A stretch of DNA of 49,014 nt from Hydrogenimonas sp. GTDB lineage: Bacteria > Campylobacterota > Campylobacteria > Campylobacterales > Hydrogenimonadaceae. The stretch covers positions 1 to 49,014 of the forward strand of contig NZ_JAOZPV010000005.1 in NCBI RefSeq assembly GCF_029932565.1, written 5' to 3'. The position numbers and the translations under genes were made by a program. Under the pieces are notes generated by a model, which worked only from the letters and a program-made list of their open reading frames with translations, was not told the DNA's origin and did not search any database. Positions 35,095 through 43,759 of the stretch are shown piece after piece. Within the stretch, counting starts at the first letter, position 1. Every line of letters begins with the position of its first letter.

Positions 35095-35568
35095 ATGTTG
35101 GAAGTGGGTCAAAAAGCGCCGGATTTCTGTCTTCCGAATCAGGACCACGTCGAAATCTGTCTGCGTGATCTGAAGGGGAAATGGATCGTACTCTATTTCT
35201 ATCCGAAAGATCTGACGCCGGGTTGTACGACGGAAGCGTGCGAATTTACCGAAGCGATGCCCTCATTCGAAGAACTCGATGCCGTCATTCTGGGTGTGAG
35301 TCCCGACTCGCCGCAGAAGCACCAAAAATTCATCGAGAAAAAAGAGCTGAAGATCACACTGCTGAGCGACGAGAACAAAGAGGTTCTCAAAGCGTATGGG
35401 GCCTGGGGTCCCAAGAAACTTTACGGAAAAGAGTATGAAGGGGTGATCCGTTCCACATTTCTTATAAATCCCGAAGGTAAAATCGTCGCAGTGTGGCCGA
35501 AAGTGCGTGTCAAAGGCCATGTCGAAGCGGTGAAGGAGAAGCTGGAAGAGTTAAAAACTAAAAACTAA
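35095..35568 (+). CDS. bcp: Thiol peroxidase, BCP/PrxQ type
   Basis: 157 residues. Peroxiredoxin motif DLTPGCTTEACEF with peroxidatic Cys44 and the resolving Cys49 five residues on, as in E. coli BCP. YFYPKD before and STFLINPEGKI after fit the family. Reduces peroxides with electrons from thioredoxin (trxA/trxB are in this window). ATG at 35095 behind GAGGAGGG. Its last codons and stop (LKTKN, stop) lie inside a run of TAAAAACTAAAAACTAAAAG repeats. Confidence 0.94.
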   Translation: MLEVGQKAPDFCLPNQDHVEICLRDLKGKWIVLYFYPKDLTPGCTTEACEFTEAMPSFEELDAVILGVSPDSPQKHQKFIEKKELKITLLSDENKEVLKAYGAWGPKKLYGKEYEGVIRSTFLINPEGKIVAVWPKVRVKGHVEAVKEKLEELKTKN

Positions 35569-35622
35569 AAGTGAAAAGTTGAAGATACGGATGCGCGGCT
35601 CACCAAAACGCAACTATCCACT
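35552..35622. repeat. Repeat over the bcp stop codon with inverted partner
   Basis: Tandem TAAAAACTAAAAACTAAAAG (35552-35571) covers the bcp stop. AGTGAAAAGTTG at 35570-35581 pairs with CAACTATCCACT at 35611-35622 in 10 of 12 positions, with a 29-base spacer. Same style as the tpiA-fabI element arms but without an ORF. Confidence 0.45.
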
Positions 35623-35624
35623 AA

Positions 35625-35639
35625 GCCCGCGAAGCGGGC
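35625..35639. terminator. GC-rich hairpin after bcp
   Basis: GCCCGC-GAA-GCGGGC is a perfect six-pair hairpin in the gap between bcp and rpsB. No T-run follows on either strand, so it would be a pause or processing signal, or a weak terminator. Confidence 0.4.
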
Positions 35640-35659
35640 GTCTCACTATCGTTAAATAA

Positions 35660-35765
35660 AGCTGAAATTCAGCTGGTATTCAGTATTATTGCAATCCCTT
35701 TTTCCATAAGTGGGAAAGGAAACCTCGCATGTGTCAATCCTTGACAGGTTGCACGGAAAACCGTG
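35660..35765 (+). promoter_or_regulatory. Structured leader upstream of rpsB
   Basis: Four small hairpins follow each other: AGCTGA/TCAGCT (35660-35674), TTTCC/GGAAA (35701-35717), TGTCAA-TCC-TTGACA (35732-35746) and CACGG-AAAA-CCGTG (35752-35765). The 279-base gap holds no credible ORF. The last hairpins end about 80 bases before the S2 start. A leader for S2 autoregulation is a reasonable guess; the promoter itself is not clear. Confidence 0.4.
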
Positions 35766-35847
35766 TTGATGGGCACAGAGGAAGCGCATCAGGCGCTGAA
35801 AACCTGGCCATATGGCACAGTAAAACATTATCATTCAAGGAGAACCC

Positions 35848-36660
35848 ATGGTCACTATGAAAGACCTTCTCGAGTGCGGTATGCACTTTGGACACCAGAC
35901 ACGTCGTTGGAACCCGAAGATGAAAAAATTCATTTTCGGCGTACGAAAAAACATTCATATTATCGACCTGCAGAAGACGCTTCGATACTTCCGTTACACC
36001 TACAATGTCGTTCGCGATGCGGCTGCCGAAGGCAAAACCGTCATGTTCGTCGGTACGAAAAAGCAGGCGCGCAATGCGATTGTCGAGCATGCACAGCGCA
36101 GCGGCATGCCGTATGTCCAGACACGCTGGCTTGGCGGTATGCTGACCAACTACCAGACGATCCGCAAATCGATCCGCAAACTCGAAGTGATCGAAGAGAT
36201 GGAAGAGAGCGGAAAGATGGATCTTCTGACAAAAAAAGAGGCGCTGATGCTCAAGCGCAAAAAAGAGAAACTCGAAAACTATCTCGGCGGTATCCGCAAT
36301 ATGAAAAAACTGCCGGATTATCTCTTCGTCGTCGATGCAGTCAAAGAGCGCATCGCGATCAAAGAGGCCCAACGTCTTGGCATTCCTGTTATCGCGCCGC
36401 TCGATACCAACTGTGATCCGGATGTCATCGACTATCCGATTCCGGGCAACGACGACGCGATTCGTTCGATTCAGCTTTTCTGCCGCGAAATGGCTGATGC
36501 GATCATCGAGGGGCGTGAACTTGCGGCTCAGGAAGCCGAAGAGGAAGAGGCTGTGACCGAGGAGGAGATGGCTGCCGTGACGGAAGAAGCGGTTGCAGAG
36601 GGCGAAGCGGAAGGTGCGGAAGAGGCATCCGAAGAAACCGACGAAACAAAAGGAGAATAA
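35848..36660 (+). CDS. rpsB: 30S ribosomal protein S2
   Basis: 270 residues. N-terminal [22 protein letters not shown] and the later [20 protein letters not shown] and [19 protein letters not shown] are S2 signatures. The last 40 residues are an acidic Glu/Ala-rich tail beyond the usual core. Strong AAGGAG ribosome-binding site at 35837-35842. Followed 2 bases later by tsf, the common bacterial pair. Confidence 0.97.
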   Translation: MVTMKDLLECGMHFGHQTRRWNPKMKKFIFGVRKNIHIIDLQKTLRYFRYTYNVVRDAAAEGKTVMFVGTKKQARNAIVEHAQRSGMPYVQTRWLGGMLTNYQTIRKSIRKLEVIEEMEESGKMDLLTKKEALMLKRKKEKLENYLGGIRNMKKLPDYLFVVDAVKERIAIKEAQRLGIPVIAPLDTNCDPDVIDYPIPGNDDAIRSIQLFCREMADAIIEGRELAAQEAEEEEAVTEEEMAAVTEEAVAEGEAEGAEEASEETDETKGE

Positions 36661-36662
36661 CC

Positions 36663-37583
36663 ATGGCAGTAACAGCAGCGATGGTCAAAGAACTCCGCCA
36701 GCGAACCAACGCGGGGATGATGGACTGTAAAAAAGCGCTCACCGAAACGAACGGTGACATGGAAGCGGCCGTCGAGTGGCTTCGCAAAAAAGGGCTCTCC
36801 AGCGCCGCGAAAAAAGCGGGCCGTGTTGCCAGCGAAGGTGCAATCAGCATCGAAATCAGCGACGATCACCGCAAAGGGACGATTGCCGAGATCAACTCCG
36901 AAACCGACTTCGTCGCCCAGAATGACAATTTCAAATCGCTTGTAAAAAAAGCGACGCGCCACGTCCACTGCTCGACAGCGACGACGGTCGAGGATCTGCT
37001 TCAGACGGAGATCGACGGCACGACCTTCGAAGAGTATCTCAAAGGCGAAATCGCGAAAATCGGCGAAAACATTGTCATGCGACGCTTCGTCACGATCGAT
37101 GCGGGTGAGAATGGCACGGTCGAGGGCTACATCCACGGCAACGGAAAAGTGGGCGTACTCGTCGCCGCCAAGTGCGACAGCGACAAAACCTGCGAAGCGG
37201 TCCGTCCGACTCTGAAAAACATCGCGATGCATATCGCTGCGATGAACCCCGCCTACCTCGATGAAGAGGCCGTTCCGGCCGAAACGATCGAGAAAGAGAA
37301 AGAGATCGCGATCGAGCAGCTCAAAAAAGAGGGCAAGCCCGAAAAGATCTGGGACAAGATTCTCCCGGGCAAGATCAAACGATTCCTCAAAGACAATACG
37401 CTCGTCAACCAGCCGTTTGTTATGGACGACAAAAAAACGGTTGGCCAGGTGCTCGACGAAGCGGCCAAAGCGGCGGGCGGTACGGCGAAAATCGTCGAAT
37501 TCATCCGCTTCGAACTTGGCGAAGGCATCGAAAAGAAAGAGGAAGATTTCGCAGCGGAAGTTGCGGCACAAATGGGCCAATAA
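36663..37583 (+). CDS. tsf: Translation elongation factor Ts
   Basis: 306 residues. N-terminal UBA-like region with VKELRQRTNAGMMDCKKALTE, then the core domain INSETDFVAQNDNF, which contacts EF-Tu. Slightly longer than E. coli EF-Ts. Recharges EF-Tu by GDP/GTP exchange. Start behind AAAGGAGAATAACC; co-transcribed with rpsB. Confidence 0.97.
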   Translation: MAVTAAMVKELRQRTNAGMMDCKKALTETNGDMEAAVEWLRKKGLSSAAKKAGRVASEGAISIEISDDHRKGTIAEINSETDFVAQNDNFKSLVKKATRHVHCSTATTVEDLLQTEIDGTTFEEYLKGEIAKIGENIVMRRFVTIDAGENGTVEGYIHGNGKVGVLVAAKCDSDKTCEAVRPTLKNIAMHIAAMNPAYLDEEAVPAETIEKEKEIAIEQLKKEGKPEKIWDKILPGKIKRFLKDNTLVNQPFVMDDKKTVGQVLDEAAKAAGGTAKIVEFIRFELGEGIEKKEEDFAAEVAAQMGQ

Positions 37584-37589
37584 TCTTTT

Positions 37590-38273
37590 ATGCCTTTGTC
37601 AATCCCTTCCGGTGCGTCTGTCGACGCGCCGGTACTGCTTCAGGCAGAACAGCTCTCCCACGCATTCGACTATCCCCTTTTTGAAGAGATCGATCTATCC
37701 ATCCGCGAAAATGAACGTGTCGCCGTCATCGGTGTCAGCGGCAGTGGAAAATCGACGCTTCTGCATATTCTGGCGACCCTTCTGCCGCCTCTTCATGGTC
37801 ATGTCCGTCTGCTCGGTTCGGATGTCTACAATCTCGGTGCGAAAGACCGGCTTGCGATACGGCGGTACGAAATCGGTATCATTTTTCAGTTTCACTATCT
37901 TTTCAAAGGAATGAGTGCGGCGGAAAACATCGAAATCGCAACCCTTTTAAGCGATACGGAACCGGATGGGAAACTGATGAAAAGGCTGGGTATCGAAGGG
38001 GTACTGCATCAGCGTGTGACCGAACTGTCGGGAGGACAGCAGCAGCGTATTTCGATCGCAAGGGTTCTTTCGAAAAATCCGCGAATCATTTTCGCTGACG
38101 AACCAACCGGCAATCTCGATGACGAGACAGCGCATATCGTGATGGATGCCGTTTTCGAGCATATCGAAAAGGTCAATGGTGCTCTGTTCCTTGTTACGCA
38201 CGACGAGAGAATCGCCAACAGCTGCGACAGAGTCTATCGGTTGGAACATACGAAACTGGAGCGTATCCGGTGA
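37590..38273 (+). CDS. ABC transporter ATP-binding protein, LolD/FtsE-like
   Basis: 227 residues with Walker A GVSGSGKST (48-56), Q-loop at Gln100, signature LSGGQ (146-150), Walker B IIFADEP (166-172) and switch His in VTHDE. LolD/MacB-type ATPases have this length and the TGNLDDET segment. No permease gene is next to it. The tsf-ABC-fliR order is the one I remember in C. jejuni. It overlaps fliR by 4 bases (GTGA), so its expression is linked to both translation and flagellar genes. Substrate unknown. Confidence 0.9.
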   Translation: MPLSIPSGASVDAPVLLQAEQLSHAFDYPLFEEIDLSIRENERVAVIGVSGSGKSTLLHILATLLPPLHGHVRLLGSDVYNLGAKDRLAIRRYEIGIIFQFHYLFKGMSAAENIEIATLLSDTEPDGKLMKRLGIEGVLHQRVTELSGGQQQRISIARVLSKNPRIIFADEPTGNLDDETAHIVMDAVFEHIEKVNGALFLVTHDERIANSCDRVYRLEHTKLERIR

Positions 38274-39034
38274 GCTGGTACAGCTTGCTGCAACCCGATC
38301 ACATCTACACCTTTCTGCTGCTTTTTGTGAGGCTTTCGACGCTTTTCGTCTTCCTGCCGTTTTATAACCACATGTCAGTGTCACCGCAAATCAAGGCGGC
38401 ATTCGCATTCTATCTTACACTTGTGCTTTACCCGATAGTACCCATTACGCCGGAGCCGATGGCGGCTTCACTTTTTATAACCGCACTCCTTTCCGAAATC
38501 GTCATGGGATTGATAGCCGGGGTTGCTCTGAATATTGTTTTCGGCATCTTCTCCTATGCCGGCGAGCAGATCGCTTTTGTGATGGGCTTTTCGCTCGCGA
38601 GTGTCATGGATCCGCAAAGCCAGATCCAGTCGCCGCTTGTAAGTCAGTTTCTGACAATGATGGCACTGCTCATTCTGCTTGCATTCAACGGTCACTACAT
38701 GATATTGATGTGGATGGTCGAAGCGCTCAGGCAGGCACCCCTTGGCGGTTTTGTACTCGATCACGACATGTTTGACTATCTCATCAATGCGATGGGCCAT
38801 CTTTTTCTGATGGGATTTTCGGTTGCATTTCCGATCGTTGCACTCTCTCTGCTTTCCGATATCATATTCGGCATGCTGATGAAAACGATGCCCCAATTCA
38901 ACCTCCTCGTTGTCGGTTTCCCTATCAAAATCGCGCTTGCCCTGCTTGTCTGGTCCGTCGTGCTCGGTTCGATGATGCTGATTTTCAAAGATGAGTTTTT
39001 GAAAGCCATCCACATATTGATGGCGTGGATTTGA
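38270..39034 (+). CDS. fliR: Flagellar biosynthesis protein FliR
   Basis: 254 residues, GTG start overlapping the upstream stop. Six or so transmembrane helices, with the FliR features RLSTLFVFLPFYNH near the start, YAGEQIAFVMGFSLASVMDPQ in the middle and LNLLVVGFPIKIALAL-type segment (FNLLVVGFPIKIAL) near the end. Component of the flagellar type III export gate with FliP and FliQ. It shows that the organism builds flagella. Converges on the PLD-type nuclease gene with a 10-base gap. Confidence 0.95.
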   Translation: MSWYSLLQPDHIYTFLLLFVRLSTLFVFLPFYNHMSVSPQIKAAFAFYLTLVLYPIVPITPEPMAASLFITALLSEIVMGLIAGVALNIVFGIFSYAGEQIAFVMGFSLASVMDPQSQIQSPLVSQFLTMMALLILLAFNGHYMILMWMVEALRQAPLGGFVLDHDMFDYLINAMGHLFLMGFSVAFPIVALSLLSDIIFGMLMKTMPQFNLLVVGFPIKIALALLVWSVVLGSMMLIFKDEFLKAIHILMAWI

Positions 39035-39044
39035 GATCTCTTTC

Positions 39045-39587
39045 TCAGTAGACTTCGGTTCGTTTTACCATTCTTTCGAACGCACGTTCCAACTGTTTGG
39101 CCATTCCATAATCGTCGATGAAACAGAGTACTTCATAGTTTTTTCCGAATCCCGAATAGGTCCAGTTGGCCGAACCCATGACGACACGGCGGTTATCGAC
39201 GATCATCACCTTCATATGCATCAGCGCTTTTTCGGACCTATTCTTCCGATAGGGTTTTCCTTCCAGTACCAACGTTTCTATATTGCGGTATTTGGCGAGA
39301 TATCCAAGCTGACTTTTTCGGTTGTGAAGATTGGCCGATTTGTCGAAAATGATCCGTATTTTGACACCGCGTTTGGCCGCTTTTGCCAAATGTTTCGCAA
39401 TGGTTTTGTGGGTAAAACTGTAGATGGCCGCATCGATTCGATTGTGGGATGAATCGATTGTTTTGATTATCCGCTGAAGAGCGCTGTCGGCTTCGAAGGG
39501 GAGTGTATACAAGTGTGTGGATAGCGGCTCCGCCGAAAGGAACGAAAGGTGCGTGACGAGGAGTAGAAAGGTCCACAAACGGCACAT
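39045..39587 (-). CDS. Secreted phospholipase D-family nuclease
   Basis: 180 residues. Signal peptide (about 1-19, MCRLWTFLLLVTHLSFLSA), then one PLD domain with the single HxK(x4)D motif HMKVMIVD (H124, K126, D131) and GSANWTYSGFGKN. One HKD motif implies a homodimer, as in the Nuc endonuclease. Likely a periplasmic or secreted nuclease that could degrade environmental DNA. It lies on the opposite strand between fliR and the acidic protein gene, which are adjacent in C. jejuni as I remember, so it looks inserted. Confidence 0.88.
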   Translation of the reverse strand: MCRLWTFLLLVTHLSFLSAEPLSTHLYTLPFEADSALQRIIKTIDSSHNRIDAAIYSFTHKTIAKHLAKAAKRGVKIRIIFDKSANLHNRKSQLGYLAKYRNIETLVLEGKPYRKNRSEKALMHMKVMIVDNRRVVMGSANWTYSGFGKNYEVLCFIDDYGMAKQLERAFERMVKRTEVY

Positions 39588-39620
39588 GGTGGAATCCTAA
39601 AGCAAAAATAAATGATGTTG

Positions 39621-39630
39621 ATTATACAAT
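39621..39630. promoter_or_regulatory. Overlapping divergent -10 boxes
   Basis: The minus strand reads TATAAT at 39626-39621 for the nuclease gene; the plus strand reads TATACAAT at 39623-39630 for the acidic protein gene. The 84-base gap is A/T-rich. Mutual exclusion of the two promoters is possible. Confidence 0.5.
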
Positions 39631-39671
39631 AAAACCAATGTCACAAACCATTTCAACCAAAGGCTTCCAAT

Positions 39672-41051
39672 ATGCATATGCTTCTGATCAACCAGAATCC
39701 GATTGTCTCCAAGCTGGCAGGGCTCAGTGCCCAGAAATCCGGTTTTGAAATTGTGGAAGAGCTGTCGGTCGATACGATCGAAAACGCTCCTTACGATGTG
39801 CTTTTCATTGACGATGCGAAACTCGAGAGTATGAGTCCCGAAGCGTTGAAAGAGAAGACGGGCGCCAAAAAAATCTGTCTGATCTATGCCGACGACGAAG
39901 AGAGGGCACCCGGCTTCGACTATTACATCAAAAAACCGTTTCTTCCGACGGAGATGGTCGATTTGATGGCCGAAATACATGACGATATGCTGCTGCCTGA
40001 GGTAGAAGAGGAGGGGGAGGGCGAAACGGTTCCCGAAACAGCGGTCGAAGAGAAAGAAGAGGGTGTCGTAGCCGAGGGTGAAAGTGTGGCGGAGATGCCC
40101 GAAGAGGTATCGCAAAAGGAAGAGGAGAGTGGTGAGTCCGAAGATTTCGATGCCCTTCTGGAAGAGTTGGAAGCTGAAAACTCCGAAAAGGGGAAAGAGG
40201 AGGAACCGGAAGAGGATTTCGAAGCGTTGATGGCTTCTCTCGAAGAGGAAGGCGGCGAGGAGAAAAAAGAAGAGGGAATGCCGCCAAGCGAAGAGGCTGC
40301 AGCGGAAGAAGCACCGAAAGAGGAGAAAAGCACGGAAGAAGAGAAGATTGAGGAACTCGACCTCGATGCACTGCTTGAAGAGGCCGAAGCCGGGGAAACG
40401 ACGGAGATCATGGAAAGGGAGGAAGAGGAGGAACTCGATCTTGTCCTGGAAGGGCTTGACCTCGAAGGGCTGGAGGGTGAAGGTGCGGAAAGAGAGGAGC
40501 CTGCCACACTTCCGGAGACGGAAGAGCCGTTTGGTGGCGTTCTCGATGAAGAACTGGTCAGCGAAGTGAAAGAGTTGCTTGAAGAGGAGGTTCCTGTGGC
40601 CGAGGAAGAGAATGTCGCCGAAGAGGAGCTGCTTCCGGAAGAGCCTGGTGCCATGGAGAGTGAAGAGGAAGAAGAGGAAGCCGAGAAACCGGAAGAGGAG
40701 GAGACGGAGGCGGAAGAGCTTGCCGAAATCGCTCCTGCCGAGGAACTCGAAGCACTGGCGGAAATAGCATTGGAAGAGCCAAGAGAAGAGGAGCTCGATC
40801 TCCTTTCCGAAGAGGAACTTGCTACGGTGCTTGGAGAGCCCCTGTCGGAAGAGGGTGTCGAAGAGGAGAAAGGGAGAGAAGAGGCAGAAGAGGAGCTCGT
40901 TGCTGCGGAATCCGAACAGGAAAAAGGGGCTGGAACGGAAAAGGAGAGCGCATTGATTTCCACGTTGCTCGGAACCGATCCGAAAGCCCTCAGAAAACTA
41001 CTGGCCGGTGCACAGATCACAATCAACATCACGTTTCCGAAAGATGTATAG
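39672..41051 (+). CDS. Highly acidic protein with N-terminal receiver-like domain
   Basis: 459 residues. Residues 1-105 look like a response-regulator receiver: YDVLFIDD with candidate phospho-acceptor Asp47/48 and IKKPFLPTEM matching the KPF loop after strand five. Residues about 108-425 are extremely Glu-rich low complexity, with recurring FDALLEELEAE / LDALLEEAEAG-like units. The C-terminal 35 residues form a small hydrophobic segment (ALISTLLGTDPKALRKLLA). A highly acidic protein occupies the same fliR-gmk position in C. jejuni (from memory). Function unknown. gmk follows immediately after the stop. Confidence 0.82.
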   Translation: MHMLLINQNPIVSKLAGLSAQKSGFEIVEELSVDTIENAPYDVLFIDDAKLESMSPEALKEKTGAKKICLIYADDEERAPGFDYYIKKPFLPTEMVDLMAEIHDDMLLPEVEEEGEGETVPETAVEEKEEGVVAEGESVAEMPEEVSQKEEESGESEDFDALLEELEAENSEKGKEEEPEEDFEALMASLEEEGGEEKKEEGMPPSEEAAAEEAPKEEKSTEEEKIEELDLDALLEEAEAGETTEIMEREEEEELDLVLEGLDLEGLEGEGAEREEPATLPETEEPFGGVLDEELVSEVKELLEEEVPVAEEENVAEEELLPEEPGAMESEEEEEEAEKPEEEETEAEELAEIAPAEELEALAEIALEEPREEELDLLSEEELATVLGEPLSEEGVEEEKGREEAEEELVAAESEQEKGAGTEKESALISTLLGTDPKALRKLLAGAQITINITFPKDV

Positions 41052-41672
41052 ATGGCGGATCGATTTGGATCGATACTGATCATCTCAGGTCCCAGTGGTG
41101 CCGGAAAAAGTTCGCTGATCAAAGCGGCAAGTGACAAAATAGGTGATTACTACTTTTCAATTTCCACGACGACGCGTTCCCCAAGAGAGGGGGAGCGCGA
41201 TGGTTTCGACTACCATTTTGTCGACAAGGAGACATTCGAAGCCGATATCCGGGCAGGAGAGTTTCTGGAGTATGCACAGGTCCACGGGAATTATTACGGT
41301 ACGTCGCTCAAGCCGATTCGTGAAGCGCTGGAGGCGGGAAAACTCGTCATTTTCGATATCGATGTGCAGGGACACGCCATTGCACGCGAGAGAATGGGGG
41401 ATCTGATCACGTCGGTTTTTGTGACGACGCCGACGCTCGAAGAGCTCGAAAAGCGCCTGAAAAGCAGAGGAACGGATGATGAGAGCATTATTAAAAACCG
41501 TATCGAGAACGCCTTGATCGAAATCGAATATATCACCGCCTACGATTTTCTGATCGTCAACGATGATTTCGAAAGAGCACTTGACTCTTTCGTCGCCGTC
41601 GCCAAAGCGGCACGCCTGAAAAAAGGGCGCAAACAGACACTCCAATTCGTCAACGAGTGGCGCGGCACGTAA
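41052..41672 (+). CDS. gmk: Guanylate kinase
   Basis: 206 residues. P-loop GPSGAGKSS (13-21), GMP-binding SISTTTRSPREGE and DYHFVDKETFE, and the VFVTTPTLEELEKRL lid region. Phosphorylates GMP to GDP. Starts directly after the acidic protein's stop codon (TAG ATG), so probably co-translated. A hairpin overlaps its stop codon. Confidence 0.96.
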   Translation: MADRFGSILIISGPSGAGKSSLIKAASDKIGDYYFSISTTTRSPREGERDGFDYHFVDKETFEADIRAGEFLEYAQVHGNYYGTSLKPIREALEAGKLVIFDIDVQGHAIARERMGDLITSVFVTTPTLEELEKRLKSRGTDDESIIKNRIENALIEIEYITAYDFLIVNDDFERALDSFVAVAKAARLKKGRKQTLQFVNEWRGT

Positions 41673-41683
41673 CGCTTGCCGCG
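41661..41683 (+). terminator. Hairpin over the gmk stop codon
   Basis: CGCGGCA (41661-41667) and TGCCGCG (41677-41683) form a perfect seven-pair stem around a 9-base loop holding the gmk TAA. No U-tract follows, so it may be a weak terminator or a processing or stability element before the tatA promoter. Confidence 0.4.
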
Positions 41684-41700
41684 TAGATGGGTTCTATAAG

Positions 41701-41728
41701 GCCTGCAACAGGCAACGATAGATATAAT
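41701..41728 (+). promoter_or_regulatory. Promoter with small palindrome before tatA
   Basis: TATAAT at 41723-41728, 41 bases before the tatA start. A GCCTG-CAA-CAGGC palindrome at 41701-41713 overlaps the -35 position and could be an operator. Confidence 0.5.
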
Positions 41729-41768
41729 AAATCGAAATTTTACAACCACAAATTATGAGGAGACAACT

Positions 41769-42008
41769 ATGGGTATGCCATCAATGCCGGAACTTCTGAT
41801 TATTCTCGCGATCGTCGTATTGCTCTTCGGTGCGAAAAAGATTCCCGAACTCGCCAAAGGAATGGGAAGCGGAATCCGCAACTTCAAAAAAGCGATGAAA
41901 GAGGAGGAAGAGGAGGAGCTGGCCGCTTCCGCGAAGGCTGAAAAACAGGTCGAGCAAAAAGCCGAAACGACCGAAACCGCCAAAACCGAAGAGAAAAAAG
42001 AGGCGTAA
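41769..42008 (+). CDS. tatA: Sec-independent protein translocase subunit TatA
   Basis: 79 residues. One N-terminal transmembrane helix ([15 protein letters not shown]), then the conserved [24 protein letters not shown] amphipathic helix region and an acidic tail. TatA forms the pore for folded, cofactor-bearing proteins, such as many molybdoenzymes. Good GAGGAGA ribosome-binding site. Located between gmk and argS as I recall in C. jejuni. Confidence 0.95.
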   Translation: MGMPSMPELLIILAIVVLLFGAKKIPELAKGMGSGIRNFKKAMKEEEEEELAASAKAEKQVEQKAETTETAKTEEKKEA

Positions 42009-42029
42009 CGAGCCGGCCAAAGGTAACGT

Positions 42030-43616
42030 TTGAAACGACGAGTCTACGAAGCCCTTCAGAAACACATCGATCATCCGATCGTCCTCGAGAAACCGAAAGA
42101 CAAAAATTTCGGCCACTACGCGACACCAATCGCCTTTTCGCTGGCGAAGGTGCTTCGCCGCAATCCGATGCAGATCGCCGAAGAGCTTGCCGAAAAGCTG
42201 CGGGAAGAGGAGATGTTCGAAAAGGTCGATGCTCTTAAAGGATATGTCAATATCAAGCTGAGTCAGAATTTTCTGAACGACTATGCCACATGGGCCCTCG
42301 AACACGAAGAGGCGTTTGGAAAAGGTGACAACGGCCAATCCGTTCTACTGGAGTTCGTCAGTGCCAATCCGACCGGTCCGTTACACATCGGCCACGCCCG
42401 CGGAGCGGTATGGGGCGACGTACTGGCGCGTATTGGTACGCATGTCGGTTGCAGAATCGAACGGGAATATTATGTCAACGATGCGGGCAATCAGATCTAT
42501 CTGCTTGGCCTTTCGGTCTATCTGGCGGGACGCGAAGCGGTGCTTGGCCTCGATGTCGAGTGGCCGGAAGAGTATTACCGCGGTGAATATATTCTCGATC
42601 TGGCCAGGGAAGCCGTCGAAGCACTCGGACAAGAGATGTTCATGGACGAAGGGTTCATTCCGGAGATCGCGGAGTGGGCGAAAGAGCGTATGCTGGAGCT
42701 CATCAACCGGAATCTTGCGGATGTCGGTATCTTTTTCGATCATTACGTCAGTGAAAAATCTCTTTACGAGAAATGGGACGAGATTTTGACGAAGCTGGCG
42801 GAGGCAGGCGCCGTCTACGAAAAAGATGGGAAATGGTGGCTGAAATCGACCGAGCACGGTGATGAGAAGGATCGTGTTGTCGTACGCGAAGATGGCCGGC
42901 CAACCTATCTGGCGGGCGACATTATCTATCACTACCTGAAATTCGAACGCGGATATGATCACTACATCAATATCTGGGGAGCGGACCATCACGGGTACAT
43001 TGCACGTGTCAAAGCCGCCATTGCTTTTTTCGGTTACGATCCCCAGAAGCTCGAAATCATTCTTTCACAGATGGTCTCTCTGCTGAAAGGGGGCGAGCCC
43101 TACAAAATGTCCAAACGCGCCGGCAACTTCATCCTGATGCAGGATATCGTCCAGGAGATCGGAGCCGATGCACTCCGGTTCATATTTTTGACGAAAAAGA
43201 GCGATACCCATCTCGAATTTGATATCGAAGATCTGAAAAAAGAGGACAACTCCAACCCCATCTACTATATCAACTATGCCCATGCACGCGTCTTTTCACT
43301 TTTCGAAAAGGCCGGCAAGGAGCAGAAAGATGTTGTCCGTGTTTCACTAAACGGTCTGGGTGAAGATGCGTATGATCTTCTCTTTACCGCCCTTATTCTC
43401 CCGGAAGTGCTCGAAGACGCTTTCGAGAGTCGCCAGCTTCAGAAAGTGACCGATTATCTGAAATATCTGGCCGGCTTGTACCACAAGTTCTACTACGACA
43501 ACAGAGTCATCGGAACGCCGTACGAAGAGAAACTGCTGAAGCTCTCGGCCATGGTGGCGCTCTCGTTGCGCGTCGGCCTGAAGATGCTCGGCATCACTGC
43601 CATGAAAAAGATGTGA
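42030..43616 (+). CDS. argS: Arginyl-tRNA synthetase
   Basis: 528 residues from a TTG start (KRRVYEALQKHI) preceded by AAAGGT. Class I synthetase motifs: HIGH at 119-122 within NPTGPLHIGHARGAVWGD, a KMSK loop in YKMSKRAGNFILM, and the C-terminal anticodon-binding DALR-type helices. Charges tRNA-Arg. It begins 21 bases after tatA. The downstream gap carries an inverted repeat before the converging rsfS gene. Confidence 0.96.
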   Translation: MKRRVYEALQKHIDHPIVLEKPKDKNFGHYATPIAFSLAKVLRRNPMQIAEELAEKLREEEMFEKVDALKGYVNIKLSQNFLNDYATWALEHEEAFGKGDNGQSVLLEFVSANPTGPLHIGHARGAVWGDVLARIGTHVGCRIEREYYVNDAGNQIYLLGLSVYLAGREAVLGLDVEWPEEYYRGEYILDLAREAVEALGQEMFMDEGFIPEIAEWAKERMLELINRNLADVGIFFDHYVSEKSLYEKWDEILTKLAEAGAVYEKDGKWWLKSTEHGDEKDRVVVREDGRPTYLAGDIIYHYLKFERGYDHYINIWGADHHGYIARVKAAIAFFGYDPQKLEIILSQMVSLLKGGEPYKMSKRAGNFILMQDIVQEIGADALRFIFLTKKSDTHLEFDIEDLKKEDNSNPIYYINYAHARVFSLFEKAGKEQKDVVRVSLNGLGEDAYDLLFTALILPEVLEDAFESRQLQKVTDYLKYLAGLYHKFYYDNRVIGTPYEEKLLKLSAMVALSLRVGLKMLGITAMKKM

Positions 43617-43709
43617 AATCCCCATTCGAAATGGTGGAAGAGGCACTCAGGGAGTGTTTTCAATACTCAATACGCAAGTCTGGAACACTCTTTGCTTAAA
43701 TACAGTGTA

Positions 43710-43759
43710 AGAGCCCCGGCCAGTTAGCTTGCATACTGTTCCGGTCAAACCGGGGCTCT
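43710..43759. terminator. Inverted repeat between converging argS and rsfS
   Basis: AGAGCCCCGG (43710-43719) pairs perfectly with CCGGGGCTCT (43750-43759), enclosing 30 bases. A competing hairpin CCGGT-CAA-ACCGG (43741-43753) uses part of the right arm. Upstream in the same 173-base gap are CCATT-CGA-AATGG (43622-43634) and CACTC-AGG-GAGTG (43644-43656). A bidirectional terminator is likely; a small structured RNA is possible. No gene seen here. Confidence 0.5.

Noticed and set aside
39923-41137. 404-codon Ser-rich frame on the minus strand
   Set aside because: A direct consequence of the Glu-rich GAA/GAG repeats of the acidic protein read backwards; no start signals.
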